Shown here piece after piece: positions 26,531 to 35,665 of a stretch of 64,000 nt of DNA. How positions within the stretch are numbered: position 1 is the first letter of the stretch; every line of letters starts with the position of its first letter. Below the pieces are notes generated by a model, which was not told the origin of the DNA, did not search any database, and saw only the letters and a program-made list of their open reading frames with translations. Origin of the DNA: an uncultured Alphaproteobacteria bacterium (GTDB lineage: Bacteria; Pseudomonadota; Alphaproteobacteria; HIMB59; GCA-002718135). The translations under genes were made by a program, and so were the position numbers. Location: positions 1 through 64,000 of the forward strand of contig CACMRK010000002.1 in NCBI GenBank assembly GCA_902616075.1. Reading direction: 5' to 3'.

Positions 26531-26538
26531 ATTATAAT
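26531..26538. promoter_or_regulatory. Symmetric -10 element (ATTATAAT) shared by divergent genes
   Basis: The 43-bp gap between the amidinotransferase (start 26503) and the semialdehyde dehydrogenase (start 26547) contains ATTATAAT, which reads TATAAT on both strands (26533-26538 plus; 26531-26536 minus). Plus-strand transcription would begin about 26545, leaving almost no leader, and no Shine-Dalgarno is seen there. Minus-strand transcripts would have a leader of about 20 nt with AAGGA. No clear -35 boxes. Confidence 0.4.
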
Positions 26539-26546
26539 TAAAACAT

Positions 26547-27998
26547 ATGGAATTAAATAACAAATCACTCTTTAAACAAAAATGTTTTATAAATGGGGAA
26601 TGGGTTAACAGTTCTTCAAGTGAAACTCTTGAGGTAAATAATCCAGCTTCTCTTGAAATTATTGGCAACGTCCCAAAATGCTCAATTTCAGAAACTAAAA
26701 AAGCTGTAGATGATGCCAATACTGCTTTCCAAACTTGGAAAGAAACTACTGCGAAAGAAAGATCAGTTATTCTTAAAAAATGGGGTGAGTTAATTACAGA
26801 AAATGCAGATGATTTAGCTAAAATCATGACTATTGAGCAAGGTAAACCTCTAGCTGAAGCAAAGGGTGAAATACTAATGGGTGCTTCTTATATTGAGTTC
26901 TATGCTGAAGAAGCAAAAAGAGTGTATGGTGATATAGTTCCTGATCCAAGACCTGGAAAAAGAATTGTAATAATTAAACAACCTGTTGGTGTTGTGGGAG
27001 CAATAACTCCATGGAATTTTCCAAATTCAATGATCACAAGAAAATGTGCAGCCGCTCTAGCTGTTGGTTGTACTACTGTTGTTAAACCAGCAAGCCAAAC
27101 ACCCTATTCAGCACTAGCTGTAGCAGTGCTTGCTAAAGAAGCGGGTTTTCCAGATGGTGTATTTAATGTAATCACTGGATCGGCAAGTGAGATTGGTAAA
27201 GAGCTAACAAGTAACCCAATTGTAAGAAAAATTTCTTTTACAGGATCTACGGAGGTTGGAAAAATACTTTTAGAGCAAAGTGCCTCAACAGTAAAAAAAG
27301 TTTCTATGGAACTTGGTGGTCATGCACCTTTTATTGTTTTCGATGATGCAGATATGGATGAAGCTGTTGCAGGCGCACTTCAAAGTAAATTTAGAAATAG
27401 TGGTCAAACATGTATTTGTTCAAATAGAATTTTTGTCCATGAAAATATTTATGATGAATTCCTAGAAAAATTTACAAATGAAGTCAGTAAAATAACAGTG
27501 GGTAATGGACTTGAAGATGGAATTGTATCTGGTCCTTTAATTGATCAATCCTCTTTAGAAAAAGTAATTGATCATGTTCAAGATGCAGTAAATACAGGAG
27601 CTAAAATAGCAATTGGTGGAGATGTGCATTCGCTTGGTGGTAATTTCTATCAACCAACTGTTCTCTCAAATGTATCTACAAAGGCAAAAATAACTTTTGA
27701 AGAAACATTTGGACCTGTTGCACCTCTTTATAAATTTTCTAGTGATGATGAGGTGATTAAAATGGCTAATGATACACCATATGGATTAGCTTCATATTTC
27801 TATTCAAGAGACATAGGAAGAATTTGGAGAGTAGCTGAAGCACTTGAATATGGAATTGTATCTATCAATAATGGGCTACCAACAATTGCGGAAGTTCCTT
27901 TTGGTGGAGTTAAAGAATCAGGAATGGGAAGAGAAGGTTCTCGATATGGCCTTGATGATTATTTAACTATTAAATATATATCTATGGGTGGTATTTAG
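26547..27998 (+). CDS. Succinate-semialdehyde dehydrogenase-like aldehyde dehydrogenase
   Basis: A 483-residue ALDH close to GabD in style. Catalytic Cys289 is in NSGQTCICSNR, the general base Glu255 in MELGGHAPFIVFDDAD, and PWNFPNSM and FTGSTEVGK are present. It diverges from the amidinotransferase operon, and Ssd-type dehydrogenases accompany eutABCDE in ectoine-degrading Rhodobacterales. It may therefore oxidise aspartate- or succinate-semialdehyde from the same pathway. It ends convergently with the ROK kinase, sharing 4 bp at the stops. There is no Shine-Dalgarno before ATG 26547, consistent with a leaderless or nearly leaderless message. Confidence 0.85.
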   Translation: MELNNKSLFKQKCFINGEWVNSSSSETLEVNNPASLEIIGNVPKCSISETKKAVDDANTAFQTWKETTAKERSVILKKWGELITENADDLAKIMTIEQGKPLAEAKGEILMGASYIEFYAEEAKRVYGDIVPDPRPGKRIVIIKQPVGVVGAITPWNFPNSMITRKCAAALAVGCTTVVKPASQTPYSALAVAVLAKEAGFPDGVFNVITGSASEIGKELTSNPIVRKISFTGSTEVGKILLEQSASTVKKVSMELGGHAPFIVFDDADMDEAVAGALQSKFRNSGQTCICSNRIFVHENIYDEFLEKFTNEVSKITVGNGLEDGIVSGPLIDQSSLEKVIDHVQDAVNTGAKIAIGGDVHSLGGNFYQPTVLSNVSTKAKITFEETFGPVAPLYKFSSDDEVIKMANDTPYGLASYFYSRDIGRIWRVAEALEYGIVSINNGLPTIAEVPFGGVKESGMGREGSRYGLDDYLTIKYISMGGI

Positions 27999-28885
27999 GA
28001 AAGCCAAGCTGCTCCTCTTACCCCACTTGAATCACCATGAATATTTTTTACAACTTTAGTGTGAAGCGTATCTGTAAAAACATATTTTTTTAGAGCATCA
28101 TTTATATTTTCGTAAATAAAATCGATGTTTGACATACCTCCACCCAAAACAATCACATCTGGATCAAGAATATTACAAACTAGAGATAAGCCTCTTGCTA
28201 AATGATCGACATATTGATTTAGTGCAAAGATACTATCTTTTTCTTTATTATTAAAACCATCTAAAATTTGATGTGAATTATAATTTTTATTGCAACGTAA
28301 ATTATAGACAGATGAAAATCCTGGTCCAGATATATAGGTCTCTAAGCACCCATCTTTTCCACAATAACATTTTTTAACATATTTTTTTTCATCTTCTGTT
28401 CTGCTGGGCAAAACTATATGTCCCCACTCTCCACTTATGCTATTACGACCTCTTATTACTTTTTGATTAATACTGATACCACCGCCTACACCAGTTCCTA
28501 TAATGACTCCGAAAACAACTTTAAACCCTTTACCAGCCCCATCTACAGCTTCAGAAAGAGTGAAACAATTAGCATCATTTTCCAAATTCACATTTCTACT
28601 TAGGATTTTATCTAAATCTTGCTTAAAAGGTTTGCCATTTAACCATATAGAATTAGCATTTTTAATTAAAGCTGTATCATTTGATATGGCTCCTGGCATT
28701 CCCATACCAACAGATTCTGCTTTGCCGTGTTTATCTTCAAAATGATTTATAATGGATAGTATTCCCTTAATTGTTCCATCATAACTTTTTTCAGTATTAA
28801 TTCTTTTTCTATCTATTTCAGTTCCATTTAGATCTATAAGAATACCTTCAGTTTTGGTACCCCCTACATCAATACCGATTTTCAT
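27995..28885 (-). CDS. ROK-family sugar kinase
   Basis: A 296-residue ROK kinase. The ATP motif DVGGTKTEGILID is at the N-terminus, the catalytic Asp in LENDANCF, GVIIGTGVGGG in the middle, and a ROK zinc site GEWGH plus CYCGKDGC near residue 175. No DNA-binding domain, so it is an enzyme rather than a repressor. Likely substrates are N-acetylglucosamine, fructose or glucose; the closest feel is NagK/fructokinase but I cannot choose. Convergent with the dehydrogenase and 6 bp upstream of bioY on the same strand. Confidence 0.85.
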   Translation of the reverse strand: MKIGIDVGGTKTEGILIDLNGTEIDRKRINTEKSYDGTIKGILSIINHFEDKHGKAESVGMGMPGAISNDTALIKNANSIWLNGKPFKQDLDKILSRNVNLENDANCFTLSEAVDGAGKGFKVVFGVIIGTGVGGGISINQKVIRGRNSISGEWGHIVLPSRTEDEKKYVKKCYCGKDGCLETYISGPGFSSVYNLRCNKNYNSHQILDGFNNKEKDSIFALNQYVDHLARGLSLVCNILDPDVIVLGGGMSNIDFIYENINDALKKYVFTDTLHTKVVKNIHGDSSGVRGAAWLS

Positions 28886-28891
28886 TAATTA

Positions 28892-29458
28892 TTATTTTGT
28901 AATAATTTTGTGTAAAGTTGGTATCAAAGCTACTGCTAATGCGATTTTAAACAATTCACTTGGAATAAATGGTAAAAGACCAGCGGCTACTGCTTTTTCG
29001 AAACCAATAATATAACCTAGATAGATGATACCAAATGAAAAAATAATAGCAGAACCAATTAGTAGAGATACTGTAGCTTTAAAATAAGTTTTGCTAAAAC
29101 CTAAATTTGCTAAATAACTTATAACGACAGATGCAAATAACATGCCATAAAGATATCCTGCAGTTGGGCCAACTAAATAAGCAATTCCCCCACCAGCTGC
29201 AAAGACAGGAAGTCCTATTGCTCCTTGAAAAAGGTAAAATGCAACTGTGGCAAAAGATAATCTAACACTATATGTCATGCCTATTAAGAATATGACAAAC
29301 GTCTGCATTGTCATTGGCACTGGCCAAAATGGTACTTGAACTTTAGCGGAAATCGCTAGTAAAATTGAACCAAATAACATCAATGTTATTATAAGAAAAT
29401 TTGAATTTATATTTTCAAGATTTTTTAGTTTGTGTATTAAAATTCTATTGTCGTGCAT
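28892..29458 (-). CDS. bioY: Biotin transporter BioY (ECF S component)
   Basis: A 188-residue membrane protein with six predicted helices and the BioY signatures FWPVPMTMQTFVIFL and GPTAGYLYGMLFA, plus an acidic/polar FAAGGGIAYLVGP loop. It binds biotin in the membrane. The energising EcfA/EcfT genes (bioM/bioN) are not adjacent, so it either works alone, as reported for some BioY, or with a module elsewhere. Suggests biotin uptake in this organism. Confidence 0.88.
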   Translation of the reverse strand: MHDNRILIHKLKNLENINSNFLIITLMLFGSILLAISAKVQVPFWPVPMTMQTFVIFLIGMTYSVRLSFATVAFYLFQGAIGLPVFAAGGGIAYLVGPTAGYLYGMLFASVVISYLANLGFSKTYFKATVSLLIGSAIIFSFGIIYLGYIIGFEKAVAAGLLPFIPSELFKIALAVALIPTLHKIITK

Positions 29459-29481
29459 ATGTTTTCCTTTAAATAGTATAA

Positions 29482-30420
29482 TTAAACTAATTTATATTTT
29501 GCTTCAAGCTTATCCCAAAAATCTTTCTCTAATTTTACATTGTTTAATGCATTAATTTGCTTTAATCCTGTAGGTGAAGTTACGTTTATTTCTGTTAGAT
29601 AATTTCCAATTATATCAATTCCAACAAAAAAAAGATTGTGCTCTTTTAGTTTCGGTCCCAAATTTTCGATAATTTCTTTGTCTCTATAAACTAAGTCAGT
29701 TTTACTTGCCCTACCACCAGCATGAAAATTTGCCTTTAAATTACCTTCTTGCGGTATTCTCGCAACTGAACCAAAATATTCACCATCGAAAAAAACGATT
29801 CTCCTGTCACCATACTCTATCTCTTTGATAAATTTTTGAACCATTATAGGCAAGTGTAGATATTGCTCTAATATTTTAGAATTGAAATTACTTTTGTTAA
29901 ATCTATGAATACCCTCTCCTCCATTACCATAGAGTGGTTTAGTTATAATATCTTTTTCTTTATCTAAAAATTCTTCAATAATGTTTAAATCTTTTGTAAC
30001 TAAAGTAGGTGGCATGAATTCTTTAAAATTAAATGTAAATAATTTTTCAGTAGAATTTCTGACTGCTGTTGGATCATTCACAACAATTGTTGAAGATGGA
30101 AGTAAGTCCAAAATATAAGTAGATGTTATATAATTCATATCAAAGGGAGGGTCTTGTCTTAAAAAAATAAATTGAAAATTTTCTAACTTTGTAACTACTT
30201 TTTTAGATTTAAAGTTGAAATAATTATTTTCATCTAAAAATAATTCTAAAAAATATCCAGAAGCCTGAATTTGGTTTTCATTTATAAAAAGGTCTTTTGG
30301 ATTATAATAAAAAATTTCATAACCTCTATCTTGCGCTTCATAACCTATCAAAAAAGATGTATCAAATTCGTAGTCGATTGTTTCAATACTATCCATTTGT
30401 ATTGCAATACTTTTTTTCAT
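29482..30420 (-). CDS. gshB: Glutathione synthetase
   Basis: A 312-residue ATP-grasp ligase that joins gamma-glutamylcysteine to glycine. Seen: MDSIETIDYEFDTSFLIG at the N-terminus, FLRQDPPFDMNYI near 90, the ATP-lid region KPLYGNGGEGIHRF near 160, and GDRRIVFFDGEYFGSVAR and GIDIIGNYLTEINVTSPTG toward the end (Mg/ATP-binding acid and Asn). It overlaps gshA by 1 bp, giving a complete glutathione pathway. Length is typical of the bacterial enzyme (about 315). Confidence 0.93.
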   Translation of the reverse strand: MKKSIAIQMDSIETIDYEFDTSFLIGYEAQDRGYEIFYYNPKDLFINENQIQASGYFLELFLDENNYFNFKSKKVVTKLENFQFIFLRQDPPFDMNYITSTYILDLLPSSTIVVNDPTAVRNSTEKLFTFNFKEFMPPTLVTKDLNIIEEFLDKEKDIITKPLYGNGGEGIHRFNKSNFNSKILEQYLHLPIMVQKFIKEIEYGDRRIVFFDGEYFGSVARIPQEGNLKANFHAGGRASKTDLVYRDKEIIENLGPKLKEHNLFFVGIDIIGNYLTEINVTSPTGLKQINALNNVKLEKDFWDKLEAKYKLV

Positions 30421-31760
30421 TAGAAAATTTGTTCCTCGTATAATTTATTAATATTTTTTCCCCATTCACCATTATATTTATTAAGTAATAAATCAGCTGG
30501 TGAAAAACCATTTGATAGATTCTTTTCTAGATCTTTTAAATAAAATGTTTCATTATATTTTTCATTTTTTACTAGAATATTTCTTTTTTCTAAACCTGAT
30601 TTTGAAATTTCAAATAATGTTTGTGCAATATCTAACAGAATGCCATTTTTGAATTTGGTTTGCAGACCTTCTTTTGGCACTAAACTATTAATCAAATTTC
30701 TATCGTTTTGAGTCCAGCCCTCAACTATTTCATTTGTTTTATCAATAGATTCATCGTTATATAAAATACCAATCCAAAAAGCAGGTTGAGAACATATTAA
30801 ATCCCATGAACATGCATCCATGGAACGAATTTCTAAGAATTGCTTTAATCTAACTTGAGGAAATAAAGTTGATAAATGGTTTATCCAATCTTCAATAGTA
30901 GTTTCAATGTGCAAATCTTTAGAGATGTTATTATTCATAAAATCTCTAAAAGTATAATCGGTCATATCTATATATTTATGATTTCTAATTACAAAATACA
31001 TTGGCACATCAAGAGCATACTCAGCATATTTTTCAAAATTAAAATCTTTATCAAAAACAAATGGTAATAAACCTGTTCTATCTTTATCTGTGTGATGCCA
31101 AAAATGAGATCTTAAACTCTTATATTTAGAGACTTCTTTTTGATCAAATGGTGAGTTAGCAAATATTGCAGTTGCAATTCCTTCAAGATTTAACATTAAT
31201 CTATACTTAGTAATCATATCTTCTTCAGAATGATAATCCAAATTTACTTGGTTTGTACATGTACGTTTCATCATATGATGTCCCAGAGTACCTACTTTGG
31301 GCATGTATTTTTTCATTATGGAGTATCTTTGTTTTGGCATCCAAGGTAATTCGTCTATAGATAAGCTAGGTTCCACACCTAAGCCCAATAATATAAAATT
31401 AAATTCTTCACCAATTTCTTTTAACTCCTTTAAATGTCTAGTTGTTTCTGTGCAGGTCTGATGAATATTTTTTAATTGAGCTCCAGACAATTCGATCTGA
31501 CCGCCTGGTTCTAAAGTTATACTTTCACCGAATCTTTCTAGAGCAATTATTGTAGTATTTTTATCATCATACTTTGGTTTCCATCCCTTATTTACAAATT
31601 TTGAAAGAATATCTTTTATACCATTTGACTCTTCATAAGATAATTGGTGTAAACTGTCTTTTTTTAGAACAAATTTCTCGTGCTCTACACCTATGCGCAA
31701 ATCATTTTTATCTTTAATTCCTCTATAAAAGTAATCTATTAGATCGTTTTTTTTTAGCAT
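30420..31760 (-). CDS. gshA: Glutamate-cysteine ligase, plant/alphaproteobacterial type
   Basis: A 446-residue class of GshA found in alphaproteobacteria and plants. Motifs: RIGVEHEKF (glutamate/Mg site), GQIELSGAQLKNIHQT, MMKRTCTNQVNLDYH, and RSMDACSWDL. It makes gamma-glutamylcysteine, the first glutathione step. A TTG six codons upstream (31778) extends the frame, but ATG 31760 gives MLKKNDLIDYFYRG, the expected family N-terminus. It lies 19 bp after mgtE and overlaps gshB by 1 bp. Confidence 0.92.
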   Translation of the reverse strand: MLKKNDLIDYFYRGIKDKNDLRIGVEHEKFVLKKDSLHQLSYEESNGIKDILSKFVNKGWKPKYDDKNTTIIALERFGESITLEPGGQIELSGAQLKNIHQTCTETTRHLKELKEIGEEFNFILLGLGVEPSLSIDELPWMPKQRYSIMKKYMPKVGTLGHHMMKRTCTNQVNLDYHSEEDMITKYRLMLNLEGIATAIFANSPFDQKEVSKYKSLRSHFWHHTDKDRTGLLPFVFDKDFNFEKYAEYALDVPMYFVIRNHKYIDMTDYTFRDFMNNNISKDLHIETTIEDWINHLSTLFPQVRLKQFLEIRSMDACSWDLICSQPAFWIGILYNDESIDKTNEIVEGWTQNDRNLINSLVPKEGLQTKFKNGILLDIAQTLFEISKSGLEKRNILVKNEKYNETFYLKDLEKNLSNGFSPADLLLNKYNGEWGKNINKLYEEQIF

Positions 31761-31779
31761 TTTTTTTAAATAGGCCAAA

Positions 31780-33147
31780 TCATAGTAAAAACAAAGTTGC
31801 TAATCCAAGAAAAGATAGAAAACCAAATACATCTGTTATTGTAGTCAAAATTACTGCTGATGCTAAAGCAGGATCAATTTTAAGCTTATCTAAAACTAGT
31901 GGAATTAAAATTCCTGAAAAACCAGCAATTAATAAGTTCAGTATCATAGCAAGACCTATTATTAATCCTAATAGTAAATTATCAAACCAATAAATAGAAA
32001 TCAAAGATATTATAATAGCGAATATGATACCATTTATACCACCTATTAGAGTTTCTTTGATTATTATTTTTAACGCATTACTAGTTGTTAATTCTTTCAC
32101 TGCAATAGCTCGCACTGCAACTGTTAAAGTTTGAGTACCAGCATTAGCACCCATAGAGGCTACTATTGGCATTAAAATAGCTAAGGCCACTACTTTTTCT
32201 ATTGCTGCTTCAAACAAACCTATTACTATGGAAGCTACAACTGCTGTCATTAAATTAACAATTAGCCATGAAATTCTAGATTTTGTTGTGCTAATAACTG
32301 ATTCATATAAATCTGTATGATCCACACCTCCAAGTTTTAAAATATCTTCTTCTCTTTCTTCTTCAATAACTTCAACAACATCGTCAACTGTAATAGATCC
32401 AATGATTCTTTTTTGAGTATCAATAACAGGAGCACTAACTAATCCATATTTATTGAATAATAAAGCTACATCTTCTTGATCAGCATTTACATCAATTAAT
32501 CGTAACTCTTTATTTGATATTGAATTTAATTTTATTTCTCTTTTTGAGCCCATCAATCTTCCTAATGGAACTACACCTCTTGCTTCCTTACTATTATTTA
32601 TTAAATAAATATCATAGAAATCCTCTGGTAAAGTCCCTTTATTATTTCGTAAATAATCAATTGCTTGACCGACATTCCATGTTTGATTAATACCTACAAA
32701 TTGTCTTTGCATTAATCTGCCAGCAGAGTCCTCTGGATAATTCAAACCTTCTTCAACTAAGGTTCTTTCTTCTTTATCTAAATTTTCTAAAAATATATTT
32801 TGATCTTTTTCTTCTAAATCCTCAGCTAAATCTACCGCATCATCAATATCTAAACTTTTAGCATTATTTGCTAATTGTTTTATATCCAAAGTTTCTATTA
32901 TTTCTTCTCTAACACTATCATTTAAATAAGTTAGTATTTCAGGATCGAAATTTTTATCAATTATATTTAAAAGGCTTAATCTTAAAACTGGATCTAAATT
33001 TTGAATAATATCTGCAATATCTGCATTGTGAATATCTTTTAGATAAGTTAGTATTTTACTATATTCATAATTTTCTAAATAATCAGTAACTAATTCAACA
33101 GGTTTAATTGAGGAATATTGATCTTTTTTAATAATTATTTCTTCCAT
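31780..33147 (-). CDS. mgtE: Magnesium transporter MgtE
   Basis: A 455-residue Mg2+ channel. An N-terminal acidic helical domain (about 1-130, with DIADIIQNLDP and DDAVDLAEDLEE) is followed by a CBS pair (about 130-260) and five C-terminal membrane helices with the pore motif PIVASMGANAGTQTLTVAVRA. The longest frame begins inside the tRNA-Leu gene; ATG 33147 (MEEIIIKKDQ) avoids the tRNA and suits the family. Mg2+ sensing by the N domain and CBS dimer is established for the family. Confidence 0.93.
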   Translation of the reverse strand: MEEIIIKKDQYSSIKPVELVTDYLENYEYSKILTYLKDIHNADIADIIQNLDPVLRLSLLNIIDKNFDPEILTYLNDSVREEIIETLDIKQLANNAKSLDIDDAVDLAEDLEEKDQNIFLENLDKEERTLVEEGLNYPEDSAGRLMQRQFVGINQTWNVGQAIDYLRNNKGTLPEDFYDIYLINNSKEARGVVPLGRLMGSKREIKLNSISNKELRLIDVNADQEDVALLFNKYGLVSAPVIDTQKRIIGSITVDDVVEVIEEEREEDILKLGGVDHTDLYESVISTTKSRISWLIVNLMTAVVASIVIGLFEAAIEKVVALAILMPIVASMGANAGTQTLTVAVRAIAVKELTTSNALKIIIKETLIGGINGIIFAIIISLISIYWFDNLLLGLIIGLAMILNLLIAGFSGILIPLVLDKLKIDPALASAVILTTITDVFGFLSFLGLATLFLL

Positions 33148-33153
33148 ATAAAT

Positions 33154-33240
33154 TGGTGCGGCTGAGAAGACTTGAACTTCCACAGGATAAATCCCACAGC
33201 GACCTCAACGCTGCGCGTATACCAATTCCGCCACAGCCGC
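33154..33240 (-). tRNA. tRNA-Leu (anticodon GAG)
   Basis: An 87-nt class II tRNA. The acceptor GCGGCTG pairs with CAGCCGC before an encoded CCA. The anticodon stem CAGCG/CGCTG holds loop TTGAGGT (anticodon GAG), a long variable arm follows (TGGGATTTATCCTG), and the T-loop is GTTCAAGTC. Its 3' end is 6 bp before the mgtE start. Confidence 0.96.
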
Positions 33241-33299
33241 ATATATAGTAGAATTAAATATCAGATAGGATATTAACTATCAATAAAGTTAAATATAAT

Positions 33300-33947
33300 A
33301 TGAAACAGATTGAAATAAAAATATCAAATCATGAAATAAATTATGAAAAGGCAGTAATGTATATGGAGTCAAGAGTTGATGGTATAAATAGAAATCAATC
33401 TAAAGAATTATTGTGGTTTCTAAGTCATAATCATATTTTTACTCAAGGAACAAGTGCTACAAAAGAAGAAGTATTAAATTCAAATGTTATTGATGTTATT
33501 AAATCTAATCGTGGAGGAAAAACAACGTACCATGGCCCTGGTCAAAGAATTGTTTATTTCATGTTAAATTTAAATGATAAAAACAAAGATATAAGAAAGT
33601 TTATTACTATAATTGAAAATTCTCTTATATCTTTTTTATCTAGTTATAATGTTGAAGCACAAGCCTTTAAAGATAGAGTTGGTATTTGGGTAACTAAAAG
33701 TAATAATGTCACATTTGATAAAGAAAAAAAAATTGGTGCAATTGGATTACGTATTAAGAAATGGATTACATACCATGGCTTAAGTTTTAATATTAATCCT
33801 AATCTAAAATATTACAATTACATTCACTCGTGTGGTTTAAAAGAATATGAAAATACTTCGATGGAAGAATTAGGTATCAAATTAGATCAATCTGAATTTG
33901 ATAACAAGTTTAAAAAAATTTTTATAGAAAAATTAAAAAATATTTAA
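33300..33947 (+). CDS. lipB: Lipoyl(octanoyl) transferase
   Basis: A 215-residue LipB that moves octanoyl from ACP to lipoyl domains. Diagnostic RGGKTTYHGPGQ (71-82), catalytic Lys144 in KKIGAIGLRIKKW, and catalytic Cys178 in YIHSCGL. Slightly short but complete. It diverges from tRNA-Leu/mgtE and converges with the pseudouridine synthase, their coding ends overlapping by 15 bp. Confidence 0.94.
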   Translation: MKQIEIKISNHEINYEKAVMYMESRVDGINRNQSKELLWFLSHNHIFTQGTSATKEEVLNSNVIDVIKSNRGGKTTYHGPGQRIVYFMLNLNDKNKDIRKFITIIENSLISFLSSYNVEAQAFKDRVGIWVTKSNNVTFDKEKKIGAIGLRIKKWITYHGLSFNINPNLKYYNYIHSCGLKEYENTSMEELGIKLDQSEFDNKFKKIFIEKLKNI

Positions 33948-34847
33948 ATAATTTTTTAAATCTTTATTAATTTTTAAATTATTTTTTTTTATAAAGTAAA
34001 TTAAATAATCTGGTAAATTTGAAATGAACTCAAATCTCTGATTATTTACAGTAAATTTTAGTGCAAATGCATGTAACATTAATCTCTCTTTTGCATATTT
34101 TGAATGAATATTATATTTACCATCACCAACTATTGGACATCCTAGATTTTTAGATACTATTCTAAGTTGATGAGTTTTACCAGTTTGAGGACTAAATAAT
34201 ATTAGACAAATACTTTTATTTTTATTTACCACTTTGTAATTAGTTAAAGTATTTTCCGTTTTAAGTTTTTTATTTTTAATTTCTAATTTTACTTGTGAAG
34301 AATTGTTTTTAGGACTACCTTCACATAAAGCAATATAAAATTTAGTAATTTCTTTTTGTTTAAAAAGAGAAGATAATTTTTTTGCATAATTAAGATTTTT
34401 AGCAATTAAAAGTAATCCTGATGTTTCTTTATCAAGTCTATGTACTAATCTATATTGTGAGCTTATATTTTTAATTATATCGTCTATTGAAATTTTTATT
34501 TTACTACCTCCTTGAGTAGCTATTTGTGACCATTTATTTAAAACAATAAAATCATTATTTTCAAATATTGTAGATCTTTTAAATTCTCTTAAAATTTCTT
34601 TGGATATTTTTAAATTTTTTTTAAAAATTATCTTATTCTTATAAAGTGTTTCATGAAAATTCAATATTTTGATTTCGTCATCAAAATTAACAAGATAGTT
34701 TGCTTTAGTGCGTGAGTTATTAATTAAAATATTTTTTTTTCTAATATTTTTTTCAATAAATGCTTGTGTTAAAGACGTATATTTATATTTCAAATACTTA
34801 TCTAGTCTTTGGTTAATGTTATTAAGAATTTTAATTTTCTTGATCAA
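33933..34847 (-). CDS. RluC/RluD-family 23S rRNA pseudouridine synthase
   Basis: A 304-residue enzyme with an N-terminal S4 RNA-binding domain (about 10-65, QRLDKYL and NILINNSRTKANYLV) and a catalytic domain with HRLDKETSGLLLIAKN, Asp139 being the nucleophile. KTHQLR is also present. Position next to crcB and the end of the ribosomal cluster is common in alphaproteobacteria and points to RluC, but RluD cannot be excluded. Very Lys/Asn/Ile-rich as expected here. Confidence 0.88.
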   Translation of the reverse strand: MIKKIKILNNINQRLDKYLKYKYTSLTQAFIEKNIRKKNILINNSRTKANYLVNFDDEIKILNFHETLYKNKIIFKKNLKISKEILREFKRSTIFENNDFIVLNKWSQIATQGGSKIKISIDDIIKNISSQYRLVHRLDKETSGLLLIAKNLNYAKKLSSLFKQKEITKFYIALCEGSPKNNSSQVKLEIKNKKLKTENTLTNYKVVNKNKSICLILFSPQTGKTHQLRIVSKNLGCPIVGDGKYNIHSKYAKERLMLHAFALKFTVNNQRFEFISNLPDYLIYFIKKNNLKINKDLKNYLNIF

Positions 34848-34848
34848 A

Positions 34849-35217
34849 TCAATACTTATTTAACAAAGTTCCTAAATATGCAGACAATAAGCATAAAAAA
34901 ATGGAAATAAAAATGTAAGCAAAAGAAGTAAAATATTTTTTGGAGTAGATTAGATCTAAAACTTCATAGGAAAATGTAGAAAAAGTTGTGAAAGATCCCA
35001 AAAGACCGATGATTAAAAAAAATTTAATAAAGTTTTCAGGCAAATTATTTCCAAAATTAGATGTTATAAAATACCCTATTAAAAAAGATCCTAATATATT
35101 AGCAGAAAAAGTTCCATAAATACTGGATACAAAAAACAATTTGCTAATATTTGTTAAAAGATATCTTAGTACAGCTCCTAATGCACCACCGGTGGCGACT
35201 AACATTAAGTTAAACAA
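34849..35217 (-). CDS. crcB: Fluoride channel CrcB/Fluc
   Basis: A 122-residue, four-helix fluoride exporter subunit. It has GGALGAVLRYLLT at the N-terminus, GTFSANILGSFLIGY (family Asn) and GLLGSFTTFSTFSYE (Thr/Ser/Phe track). One copy, so it would form a homodimer. I see no fluoride riboswitch: the gap to rplQ is 5 bp. Cotranscription with the ribosomal cluster is likely. Confidence 0.93.
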   Translation of the reverse strand: MFNLMLVATGGALGAVLRYLLTNISKLFFVSSIYGTFSANILGSFLIGYFITSNFGNNLPENFIKFFLIIGLLGSFTTFSTFSYEVLDLIYSKKYFTSFAYIFISIFLCLLSAYLGTLLNKY

Positions 35218-35222
35218 TATAT

Positions 35223-35660
35223 TTAAACTGTAGGTTGATCTTCTACTTCTTCAGTAGATTTTTTTTCAATGATAGGACCACTGTCTAGTCCTTTTGCGTT
35301 TTCATCTCTATCTACAAACTCTATAACAGCTGTAGGAGCATTATCACCAAATCTATTTCCAAGTTTGATAATACGGGTATAGCCTCCAGGCCTATCCTTA
35401 TATCTTTCAGCTAAAACATCAAAAACTTTCTTAGACATTTTTTGATCTTGTAGTATGGATATTGTTTTTCTTCTAGAAAGTAAATCGCCTTTTTTTCCTA
35501 AAGTAATAATCTTTTCAACAAATCTTCTAATTTCTTTAGCTTTCGCTAGAGTAGTTGTTATTTGTTCATGTTTAATTAAAGAATTAGACATGTTCATAAA
35601 CATTGCTTTCCTATGAGAGGAGGTTTTATTTAGTTTTTTATTTTTTATGTTATGTTTCAT
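35223..35660 (-). CDS. rplQ: 50S ribosomal protein L17
   Basis: A 145-residue L17. The conserved core is [21 protein letters not shown]...[12 protein letters not shown] and [20 protein letters not shown]. An acidic C-terminal tail (after about residue 125) exceeds the E. coli protein, which is common in alphaproteobacteria. It ends the alpha operon, 5 bp after rpoA. Confidence 0.97.
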   Translation of the reverse strand: MKHNIKNKKLNKTSSHRKAMFMNMSNSLIKHEQITTTLAKAKEIRRFVEKIITLGKKGDLLSRRKTISILQDQKMSKKVFDVLAERYKDRPGGYTRIIKLGNRFGDNAPTAVIEFVDRDENAKGLDSGPIIEKKSTEEVEDQPTV

Positions 35661-35665
35661 TAGCT

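Noticed and set aside
17929-27998. Standard ectoine degradation cluster
   Set aside because: EutABC-like genes and an Ssd-like dehydrogenase fit, but the AstE-type deacetylase, diaminobutyrate aminotransferase and ueh/teh transporter are missing, and the M24 protein looks closer to creatinase. Kept as one hypothesis only.
33148-33183. Upstream start for mgtE
   Set aside because: The 12 extra codons translate part of the tRNA-Leu gene.
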